A DNA stretch of 64,000 nucleotides, taken from NCBI RefSeq assembly GCF_021869535.1, contig NW_026262582.1, positions 56,866,851 to 56,930,850 of the forward strand. The letters run 5' to 3'. Position 1 is the stretch's first letter. Every line of letters starts with the position of its first letter. The stretch comes from Mytilus californianus (taxonomy: Eukaryota; Mollusca; Bivalvia; Mytilida; Mytilidae). The position numbers and the translations under genes are program-made. This document shows, one piece after another, positions 42,001 to 54,000 of this stretch. A model generated the notes under the pieces. The model was given only the letters and a program-made list of their open reading frames with translations, ran no database searches and was not told the origin of the DNA.

Positions 42001-45000
42001 CTAGTTTTCGCTTTTGACGATAGGGCAAAGCAAAGTGACGGACAGGAAAGCGACTTATTCGCCCCTGTCGCCTGCTAGCGTGAGCCTCATTATAAGAGTA
42101 CAGGAGCAGTTCACCAGGATACAAGGTTAAGCCCCGTCTGTAAAAAACGACTGGATTTTTAGGAACGCGCATAGTGACAAAATACAAATACAAGTCGGAC
42201 AGGTGATTTTACAATATATACTAGTCCCCCAGGTCGAAATTTTTCACAAGCCAGTCGGACTAATCACAACAGAATATTTACAAGTCCCCAATAAAATGTA
42301 CAAGCCATTGGCATCAGACTTGTGGCTAAATTCGAAGACTGCATTCCTGCAATCTTACTATTGACTGGATATTCAGGACAGTTCCCTGGTCCTGAATGCA
42401 GTATTTGCTTGTCCCAAAACTTTCTGAACACAATGATTTCTTCTCTAACAATGATAAAACATGAGAGTTCTATTTAATAACAACAACCACATGAACATGG
42501 CCTGTATCAAGAGGGAGATGATGACAGAGTGAGTGAGATAGTTTGAATTAGGAAGTCAGATTGAGAGTGATAGGATATTGGATACATAAATAAATGGGAG
42601 AGCCAGTGACAGAACAGTGGAAGAGATTGTTATTTACTGATAAATAGTCAGTTGTGAGAGCTTTCTTAAGCTCATGTTTATTGTTGGTTTTAATACATAA
42701 GTTACATGTTTTTTTTGTTTTGTACTTGCTAATAGCATGAATAGTGAGGCAGGGAGTGATTGATAGTAAACAGAGAATAAGATTTTAAAAAATGTCCAGA
42801 GATGCCAAGAATATGAATTCAAATGTTAAGATTCAACATTTATAATAATTTATTCAGCAAAAATACTACAACAAAAGTTTATTCTACCATAATATTCATA
42901 GAAGTTTCAACGACTTTTTTAAGTCCTGTTGAAAAAAATAGGACTGACAAAACTTTGTTCGGGCTGACAAACCATGTGAAAGCCAAATTAATGTCTACCC
43001 AAATGACTGACATGTGAAATTTGTTTTCAAGAACTCTGACAGGAAGTAAGTGACTGACAACTTACAACTCATCACTGTCAAGCTGCTGAATAAATTTTAT
43101 CGATAATTTATTCAGCATTGTCATTACTGGTAGTACCTGAGAAAAGTGTGAGGAATTTTTTTTTTGGTTGAACAAAGGAACAGACAAACAGACTGAAGGA
43201 GGTAATGGTATAATATCAAGAATTTACCAATATTCTATAATCTATTGCTAGGAATGCTTTGGATATTTGTGGGAAAAAAGAAAATAAAGGTTATATTTTT
43301 CTTTTTGAATGGGACCAAAATCAACACACATCAAGGTTGGACGGTAAATACCGCCCCTGGTATTTACATGCGGTATTTACTGGTTTTTACCGCCCCGGAT
43401 TGATTGATTGATTGTTGGTTGCTTAACGTCCAGTGGCAAATATTTCATGCATATTCAGGACGAGAACAAGTTAACAATAAATACAATAGGTAGGTTCTGT
43501 AATAGGGGCTTCCGGGATTAAGGTCGGAGAAATTTAGACTGCCACGGAAAATGAGGGTATATTGGATAGGGACAGAAATTTAGCCATGTAACAGGTCACC
43601 TACGGACCCCTCAAAGAGTTGTTGCAAGGGTTCTCAACGTGCAAAGAGCGTGGCACTCTCTTTACACGAGGCATCTTACCGCCCTGGACAATACTCCTCA
43701 AGTGGTCAATACTGGCAAATACTGGTTGCTTGAAATTTTCATGGCGGTTTTTACTATTTATTGAAGTAAAAAAATGATAAAAAGTAAGATATATTTAAAC
43801 TTTAATCTTTTGGCATGTTTCAGCTGATATAAATGAATGAATTTTATTCATTTTTAACACTTATACCTACTAATTTAGTCCTTATAAGTTATGATATTGC
43901 ATATTTTAGATATATATAAAGAATTGACAAATTAATTTTTACAACATTTTACAGGGGTGGAACCAGGCATTTATTAATGGGGGGGTTCCTAACCCAGGAT
44001 AAGGGGGGGGGGGGGGGGGGGGGGGGTCCAACTATATGTCCCCATTCAAATGCATTGATCGTCAAAAAAAAAGGGGGGTTCCAACCCCCCTGGATCCGCC
44101 ACAGTTTTTCAATCAAGATATTTTTTTATTGAAAATGCATAATTTTTACAGGTACATAAAACTACAGGTAAATGAAGTTACAGGTGTCTTATAACCTATC
44201 ACCTGGCATTGCTAGGTGTGAAAATTTAATCACTAGTATAAAAACAACAGCCCCCAATAAACTTTTTTTTTACGTTGCAATGTGGAAAAAAATACTTTTC
44301 AAAACCCCAACCTAAGTGGTTCCCTTTAAACTGACCTAATCACTAGCTTAAGCCATGGTATTTTAGGTTGTTAAGCTGGAACAAAAAAACACACACACTT
44401 TACACTAAACACCATAGGATCATTCAGTCCAAGTTTGGCCCAGTGGTTTCTGCTAAGCTTTAAAAGTTTACGACAACAGGCAACAAGTGATGGCAGTCAT
44501 TGCCTTTGCCAATTATGCCCTTAGGGTCAGTCACCTCTAAAAAACAATGTAAAAGTACTAAGGTCACTACATTATAAGCAGGGATAAAGTGTCATATTCT
44601 GCATGAAACTGAAATGCAAGGATGATGATGATGAAACAGCATAGATACACATTAAATATTCACTAATGCATGAGAAAGACGGGCAAGGCCTCATATTCTG
44701 CTCAATCTATCAGTGGCTTCTTATGTTCTTAACATGTTGAAAATACTGCTAGAAGAAAACAAGGATTGTTCACTTCACAACATTAATCAAAGCTCAGCAA
44801 AACAAGAATGTGTCCATAGTACACGGATGCCCCACTCGCACTATCATTTTCTATGTTCAGTGGACCGTGAAATTGGGGTCAAAACTCTAATTTGGCATTA
44901 AATTTAGAAAGGTCATACCATAAGGAACATGTGTACTAAGTTTCAAGTTGATTGGAATTCAACTTCATCAAAAACTACCTTGACCAAAATCTTTTTACCT

Positions 45001-48000
45001 GAAGCGGGACAGACAGACAAATGGACGGACGGACGAACGGTCACACAGACCAAAAAACATATACCTGATCATAATAAATCAAAAGGAAATAAATAAGTAA
45101 TAAAATTGGTATACTTACCAAATTTGAATTATATAATCCATAAAAATATCATTATGTTATCATCCAAGAAGAGATACTCTTCTTTACAAACTCACCATGT
45201 TTTTTTGGAGTCCGATGTCCATATGACCTGTTTCCTTCACTGTCTCGTCTTCGCCTATTATGGTCATAACTATCTCGTCTATGATCCAATTTAGAATAGT
45301 CACTTCTATGAGAAGAAGAAGGCTGACTAGTCCGATAGTCGATCTGACTTTCTTGAAATTTTTTAATAAGAAACTGTTTGTCAGGTTTTCCACTACCGGC
45401 ATCAAAGTCAGAGTTTTTAAGTGAGTTCTTGTCTGAAGTCCTGTTATCATTGTGTGTGGAATTATACACATCAGCAGCTATAAAACAAAACAATCATACA
45501 CAAATCATGGTGGAATTATACACATCAGCAGCTATAAAACACACAAATAAAACAATCATACACAAAATAGCTATCTAACATGTCTAAGCAGGCAACACCA
45601 TGTGCTTTTGACATTTTATATTTTGTACCAGTTTTTAAAAAGCCTATGCCCAAAAAAATACTTAACTACAAATGTTTACATGTTTATCCAATAATTATGA
45701 TAACATGTTTCCTTGTGTTACCAGTTACCATTCACTGTATATTTATCTAAATTATCTACTGGAATATATCTAAATCTGCCCTTTTATATTTGTATTTCAT
45801 TCAAGCAGTTCCATGTTCATGATGTTGAGGTCTATAGTGCTAGTACACAGATTAAAGTATCATTAAGCTCTTTTTCATTTAAATGGTAACAAGTAACTTA
45901 ATATTTCTCTCCAGAATATAAGCATTAGAGCATCATTTTCCTGTTTATGTTACAAGCAATTAATTTTTCAGAGGACTTTTCATAAAATTTGGTTAACCCT
46001 GTGTCCAAATTCGTTCCTGTTTTTCTTGATTTTGTAGTTTTCAAATGCTAATGTACATGGTTAAAAGCAATGTTTGTATATCAGATGACCTTATTAAGAA
46101 GAACTTTTATTTGATTTAACATATGCAAAATCCTTCAGAGAACCTGATTCTGTTTCACTGTAAATGTGACCTCATAAAAACAATCAACAATGACAATATA
46201 AGAACATTTTGTGTTTGCAATCAAACTGAATACACGAAAGACCTTGAGGTATACTTATATAGTTCTTCAAAACTTTAGTTTTAATGTGTGTCGTTAGAAA
46301 CTGTATCTACAATAAGAATGAAACTAATTCATAGACAAACCTTAAAAAGATCGTACTCTTAACCTTCTAAAATATATACAAGACATACAGTAATATATTT
46401 TAAGAAAAAGATTCATATCTACATCAATTTGTGAGAAATTTAAATGAAGAATGTGTCCATGGGACACAGATGCCCCTGCTTGTAAATATAAGGCAAATTC
46501 TGCAATTTATCAATTTACAAAGGGACATAACTCGAGAACGGTGAAAGTGACGCCACCCAAATTCAAACTTGATCTGTGTTTGGTGGTAATTAGCATCATA
46601 TATTTTATGATGGTATAATACTAAACCCCTAACAGGAGGGATTGTGCCTGATATTCATATGATGAAGACATAATCTTTCAATCAGTTTAATTGAGGTCTG
46701 GAGCTGGCATGACAGTAACTGCTAGTAGTCTGTTGTTATTTATGTATTATTGTCATTTTGTTTATTTTCTTTTGTTTCCTATTCTGACATCGGACTCGGA
46801 CTTCTCTTAAACTGAGTCTTAGTGTGCGTACTGTTGTGGGTTTGTTTTTTCTACATTGGCTAGAGGTATAGGGAGAGGGTTGAGATCTCAAAAAACATGT
46901 TTAACCCGCCGCATTTTTGCGCTTGTCCCAAGTAAGGAGCCTCTGGCCTTTGTTAGTCTTGTATCATTTTTAATTTTAGTTTCTTGTGTATAATTTGGAG
47001 TTTAGTATGACGTCCATTATCACTGAACTAGTATACATATTTGTTTAGGGGCCAGCTGAAGGACGCCTCCGGGTGCGGGAGTTTCTCGCTGCATTGAAGA
47101 CCCATTGGTGGCCGTCGGCTGTTGTCTGCTCTATGGTCGGGTTGTTGTCTCTTTGACACATTCCCCATTTCCATTCTCAATTTTATTGTGTATAAGTTTT
47201 ATAACATTTGGTAGGGCCAAACAAGTTAAGAGAACAGAAACTAATTTTGGGATGTATGGAAGGATGTGGTGGTGGCAATAAAATATGAAAACCACATCAT
47301 GCATGTTGTATAAAAATAAGAAGATATGGTACGATTGCCAATGAGACAACTCTCCACCAGAGACCAAATGAGGTAGAAGGTTAGCAACTACAGGATCTTC
47401 AACAATTAGCAAAACCAATACAGCATAACAAGCTATGAATGTCCCCAAATAATAAATGTAACACAATTCAAACGAGAAATTAGGCTTTTTAACAACCAAT
47501 TGCATTGACTTATTTTCCAGCCAGTCTCAGTTGTGTAGTATACATGTATATGCAAGTTCTGATGGAAAACAATGTAGAGTAATGAAAACCACTTTGTCAT
47601 TTCTACAGATTATTTGTCTACCCCTGACAGTTCTTACAGACTATTAATGTACAGCTGACAGTGAGCTCCTACAGACTGTTGGTAAATCCTGACTGTTCAT
47701 ATAGACAATAGACAGTTTGTCGTGTTTTTGACAATGTTGTTCTTATAGACTTTGTGTGTATTCCTTACATTGTGTGTCTGAATGTCCTTAATACTGACCT
47801 TTTAAATCATTATCCCCAATCAATTCTTATAGATGTTATGGATCACTGACTTCTCTTAGTTTAAGTATTCATAATACTTGTTATATTATGTACCATAGAC
47901 TGTTTTAACAGACTAAGACACTGATTTTTTGTTTGTTTGTTGACCCGGACTATTCTTAGTGCACACTATCTATTTCTAGATTCTTAATACTTGACTATAT

Positions 48001-51000
48001 GTGAAGAAATTAAAAGATGTAGGATAGCCAACAATGATCAAAGGTATTAATAATACAAACACATCTAGTTCCGTAAGTTCTGCCTTTCACTTAAAAGACA
48101 AAACAATTGTAACATACAATGACTTACATTTGCTGGATGTATAAGATTTATCATTTGATGTACTTGTTCTTGGCCTGTTCGCTGGTCTGGAAAATTAAAA
48201 AAATGGTTAATATGTTACAAGTATTAACACAATGAGACATTCAATTAAACTTCTTTTGAGTACTTCATTATAACCTTTCCACATCTCAATACATGTGTTG
48301 CTAGCAATATGTACAGGATATTTATATTCTGCATCATAAAACCTGATTAAGGCGAAGTGTACGTAATTGCACGCCTCTAGCGGAATTTAGGATAAAAAAC
48401 GTGCGTCGTTAGTTACGCGGGTTATCTCCCCTACTCCAAGAAAGGAAAAATGGGCACATGAAAGAGAAATAACTTCGTGCGGTCTATCATGAATTCAAAC
48501 AAGTATTCATGTGCTATCTCAAAATTTCAAAGAAATTATTAGAATGACTCTAATCAGAAATCTGAGTATCCTATTGTGAGTTAGTATGACTATATTACCA
48601 CTGTTTTTGTTTTAGTTAAACACGCAGGAGCAGGTACACAAAACGACTCGTGTTTATTTCAACAGAAGGTAAAAACGCCTAAACAACAAAATTATAACCA
48701 AATAAAAAATAAACCAGTGACAATTCTGCTTCTATTCGTTTCAAATTCATTAAAATCAAACCTGAATTGACCCCCACAATATTTTTTTGAAAAACCATAG
48801 TTTTTATTGAATTTCACAGTGTACTGTAGCGTAAAATTGTAGGTAACAAATAATTATATTGCATGTGAATTTGTGTTTTGAACAAGAAAGACGTTGGCAT
48901 GTCCGTTTTTATGCAATTGAAAATTTTTATGATGTTTTATATTTTATTATTTAGGTAAAAAGTATAAAAGATACGGGGGTAATCGACCACTAGTACAACA
49001 TTTATAAGCCGAAGAAAAAGCCAACAGCAAAAAAAAAAAACCCATCAGATTCCGTCCACAAAACATTACACTCTCAGAAACTAAGAATTGAGCACTATTA
49101 CATTTATCTCAGAATAAGTAAAATCTATGTCATCCAAATCTCAGTTTTCAAGGTGCAAAAAATAAACAGGTGTCTTCTCTTCCGTCCGCAATTTTTGGGG
49201 AAAGTAAAATCTAAATTTAGAACCATGGTTGAAACTGAAACTACACATGTATGATAAAAATAGAACGTGTTATTTTTTTCTTTATCAAATTCAGATTTCA
49301 AAGGGATAGCGAAACTTGTTTTCTTTTTTGTTGTGCTTTTGTGTATCATTCAGCAGTAGTATGAGGTAGGGGAAGAATGGGGAGGGGGTGAAGAAAATTA
49401 GTTCTACAATGTCGGGGCTTTTTATAACCGACTATACGGTATGGATTTTCTCATTGTTGAAGGCCGTATATATGATTGCCTTTAACAATTGCTTACATCC
49501 ACATCCTTTAAGGTAGCTGGGGTGTCTAAATGTTGGACGATAGATTTTTCTTAAACTTCTGTAAGACTTCTGTGTCAATGTTATATAAATTTCAATATAA
49601 AAACTGGGGATCACGGACCTTGTTTTTTCGTAATAACACATTGAAATTAACGAAATTTGGGTTATTTTATATTGTTAATATAGGGGAAACTTAAATTTTC
49701 CTTATTGCAGAAACATTAAACGATGGAATTGGCTAAAAGTCGATGAGAGAATTGCTTTTCATTAATAACTCCGAAATATCAAATAAAAATAGGGTGTCAC
49801 ATGCCTTATTTTCTTGAAAAAAATCCCCAAATATTTTAAATATACTTTACGACACTTAATTTCTTGATAGTTCAATCTTTAAATTTCAAGTTTTAGGTAT
49901 TTTGTTGTATATTGAATGATACTTGGTAAAATATTTTTAAAACAAAAAAGTTTTTGCAACATGATCAGAACGGACGCTCAGAAAAAGGAACCCGATCTAC
50001 CTTAAACGTGGCAGATAGTTGTCTCATTTGCAATCATACCACATCTCCTTATGTTCATATTATATTAACAAAACTGCAATTCAAATTTGCACTATATACA
50101 GGAACAATTTGTATGGCACTATACTAGGTAAACTCGTATAGCATCGCTCTTGGTACATTCTTATAGCATTACACCAGTACATTTATAGCATATCACTATG
50201 CACAAAGCTTTAGCATTACACTATACACAATGCTATAGCATTAAACACGATATACACAATGCTAAGGCTAACACTGGGAATGATCTGTGCTACGTGAAGT
50301 TAAAACTCCAATCTGTTTTACCTTGCTAAAATTCATATGCGGGTTCTTCTTTTGACCTTATTACAGCCATAAAAATTCTCAAGATAATATGCAGATGCAG
50401 TTTTCTTATTTTTTGGAGTCTTGCATGTGGATATTTAACAAATAATGGTACAAAAAATTATTTCCTTTTTTACTTAAAATCTCCAGCAAACATTATATCA
50501 TGCTTTGTCGTGTAGTTAAAGAAAAGGGAAAGCGATCGAGACAGGAAATTTTTTAAATAAAATTGCAGAGTTGTGTCACGTGCACGCGTGTGAACCTAAC
50601 AAATAAAATGGGCTTTGTGCGCAATACCTCGAATAGCGCCGGAAATGGTGAGGATGAAAAGATGCAGCAAATTATATTCACTTTTTTAAAATACAAACAT
50701 GCAGAAATAAGATTTAAAAAAAGACGTGTATACGCGATCCCAATATTATAACCGATTATTTAAATACGTATAGAATCATTCTGTCAACGCTGTGTAACTG
50801 GGACAATTTCAAACTTGATATTTGATTCATAATTATTAAAACAATACACTATAAAAAAAAAAAAGAAGATGTGGTATGATTGCTAATGAGACAACTCTCC
50901 ACAAGAGTCCAAATGACACAGAAATTAACAACTATAGGTAACCGTACGGCCTTCAACAATGATCAACGCCCATAGTCAGCTATAAATACATGCATTTCAA

Positions 51001-54000
51001 AAAAGATGTGGAACCCTGTCTAATTAAAAAAAGATGGAGTTAAAGTCTATACAGTAACTTTCTTTCACTTGCAGTATATTTATTTGCCAATTTGTTTTTT
51101 TTTTTTGGCAGCAGAATTATCCTTAAAAACAGTTAGTTTATTTCCTTATCAATTGATTACGCTTGAGCATTTGCAATAATTAGGAAAATGGGTTATACAC
51201 ACTCACGATTTTGTTACAACACTGTACGGTATAATAGCGTTATAGAGTAGAAATTGTGATGACGTTACAGTAGACATCAATAACGTCGCCGAATGTTTTT
51301 ATTCTTTCCGCTAAAAATCAAACTTTAACAGGATATAGCTTGAAAACTAGCACGGTTGCTAAGGACTTTCTTTGCACCAATGGGTTCGTCGTTCATCTTT
51401 GAATCGCATATCGATTTTTAAAAAAATTCTGTGGACCAACGAATTAGAAAATCTTAATAAAGTAAAAATATCTGCCGATTTTTATGATTTTCCCTATATA
51501 TCCTTTGTATTTTTGGCGTATCATGCTGTTAATTTCAACAGCTTGTATTTGAAAAACGAAAACGGTTACCCCTTTTTTTTATTTTATTGTCTGGTGTATT
51601 TTTACAAGCAGAATCCACATGTAAAATTTAAAAAAATTCTGTGGAGTAGTTAATTACGTACACTTCGCCTTAAGAAGGCAACAAAAGTAGAAAACCACTA
51701 AGACCCTGTTAGATAGACAGCTCATGTTCATGATGTGTACATTATTTCCAGTTTGAACTGGTTGATTTGAACTCAACCTGTGTTTTTCATATGAAATTAA
51801 GAGTTAACCTTTAGAATGTTTTCTAAACAAGGTATATATCTCATCAACATGATTAAGGTGATTGGTTCCAACATCTTTTGATTAGAACACCCAATGCCTA
51901 GTTTATCAGCTTTATGACATTATACAGTCAGGGGTGCTACTTAAACAAGTGATTTCATCATCACTTATTTCAGTGATTTGATAAATTGAGTTATCACCTA
52001 TTTAAGTGATTTTAGTGTTTTCTTTGATCTTCAAATGCTAATTTCATTGATTTTCCATATTTTCACAATCTTTTCTATAATTTTCCTACATAAATCAATT
52101 ATCCTTTTTTCTTTGTATATTAATTTCACCAGTGCGCTTGGGCAGTAAGTTTGTGGGCTAAAGCTTTTAAAAGTACCCTTGGGAATTTTTCTGTAATCAA
52201 AAATTCATTAACTACTCTTACTATCAGACAAAGATCAACAATATTAGGTAACCTGATTGGTTTTCTTTAGAGTTAGAATGATCTACATTGAGGTTATGAC
52301 CTGATCTACAAACTATTCCAGTTTTTGCATATTTTAAAAAAACTGTAAAAGTGTCAGGCTTATCAAGCAAGAGACAATTTCTGCATATACATAGTTGTTT
52401 TTTCAATGGAATTGTTGTCTTTTTACCAATAAAAAAAACCAAGCTTGTGGGAAAAATATCAAGAAAATGTTATAAACACTTATTAAAGTGATTACATTTT
52501 AACTTCTAAAATTACTTGTTTCAGTGATTTTAAAAAGTCTGTGTGAAAATTTTTAATATTTCACAGCCAAAATCACTCGAGGGAATGATTCTGAAATCAC
52601 TTGTTTAAGTAGTACCCCTGACTGTTATATATAACCGAACCTTTGTAAATTCAAAGTGTTGCTGTCTACATCCTAATGTATGTTACTTTGTAGAAAGATT
52701 TGTCAAGTGTTGCTGTCTACATCATAATGTATGTTACTTTGTAGAAAGATTTGTCAAGTGTTGCTGTCTACACATAACGTATGTTACTTTGAAGAAAGAT
52801 TTGTCAAGTGTTGCTGTCTACATCCTAATGTATGTTACTTTGTAGAAAGATTTGTCAAGTGTTGCTATCTACATCATAATGTATGTTACTTTGTAGAAAG
52901 ATTTGTCAAGTGTTACTGTCTACATCCTAATGTATGTTACTTTGTAGAAAGATTTGTCAAGTGTTGCTATCTACATCATAATGTATGTTACTTTGTAGAA
53001 AGATTTTTCAAGTGTTGCTATCTACATCATAATGTATGTTACTTTGTAGAAAGATTTGTCAAGTGTTGCTGTCTACATCCTAATGTATGTTACTTTGTAG
53101 AAAGATTTGTCAAGTGTTGCTGTGTACATCATAATGTATGTTACTTTGTAGAAAGATTTGTCGAGTGTTGCTGTGTACATCATAATGTATGTTACTTTGT
53201 AGAAAGATTTGTCAAGTGTTGCTATCTACATCATAATGTTATTACTTTGTAGAAAGATTTGTCAAGTGTTGCTGTGTACATCATAATGTATGATACTTTG
53301 TAGAAAAATTTGTCAAGTGTTGCTGTCTACATCATAATGTATGTTACTTTGTAGAAAGATTTGTCAAGTGTTGCTGTCTACATCATAATGTATGTTACTT
53401 TGTAGAAAGATTTGTCAAGTGTTGCTGTCTACATCATAATGTATGTTACTTTGTAGAAAGATTTGTCAAGTGTTGCTATCTACATCATAATGTATGTTAC
53501 TTTGTAGAAAAATTTGTCAAGTGTTGCTATCTACATCATAATGTATATTCTTTGTAGAAAGATTTGTCAAGTGTTGCTGTGTACATCATAATGTATGTTA
53601 CTTTGTAGAAAGATTTGTCAAGTGTTGCTATCTACTTCATAAGGTATGTTACTTTGTAGAAAGATTTGTCAAGTGTTGCTGTGTACATCATAATGTATGT
53701 TACTTTGTAGAAAGATTTGTCAAGTGTTGCTATCTACTTCATAACGTATGTTACTTGTAGAAAGATTTGTCAAGTGTTGCTATCTACATCATAATGTATG
53801 TTACTTTGTAGAAAGATTTGTCAAGTGTTGCTATCTTCTTCATTACGTATGTTACTTTGTAGAAAGATTTGTCAAGTGTTGCTATCTACATCATAACGTA
53901 TGTTACTTTGTAGAAAGATTTGTCAAGTGTTGCTATCTACATCATAATGTATGTTACTTTGTAGAAAGATTTGTCAAGTGTTGCTGTCTACATCATAATG

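Larger units (their letters stand above)
48351..51669. mobile_element. 3.3 kb TTAA-flanked TIR transposon, non-autonomous
   Basis: Perfect 18-bp terminal inverted repeats, GGCGAAGTGTACGTAATT (48351-48368) and its reverse complement (51652-51669). They are flanked on both sides by TTAA (48347-48350 and 51670-51673). TTAA duplication is typical of piggyBac and also of Sola3 elements. No transposase is visible: the longest inner frames (50563-50751, 51372-51653 on +) are under 95 codons and show no catalytic motif. It carries K repeats and a nested TTAA element, and lies in the WAC intron between exons c and d. Confidence 0.85.

Noticed and set aside
41699-42193. 164-codon minus-strand frame as a gene
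   Set aside because: Its 3' part is the end of a family B element, and the rest has no recognisable domain or splice context.
50563-51653. Small + strand frames inside the TTAA element as a transposase
   Set aside because: They are 62 and 93 codons long, low in complexity, with no DDD/DDE-type motif or recognisable domain.
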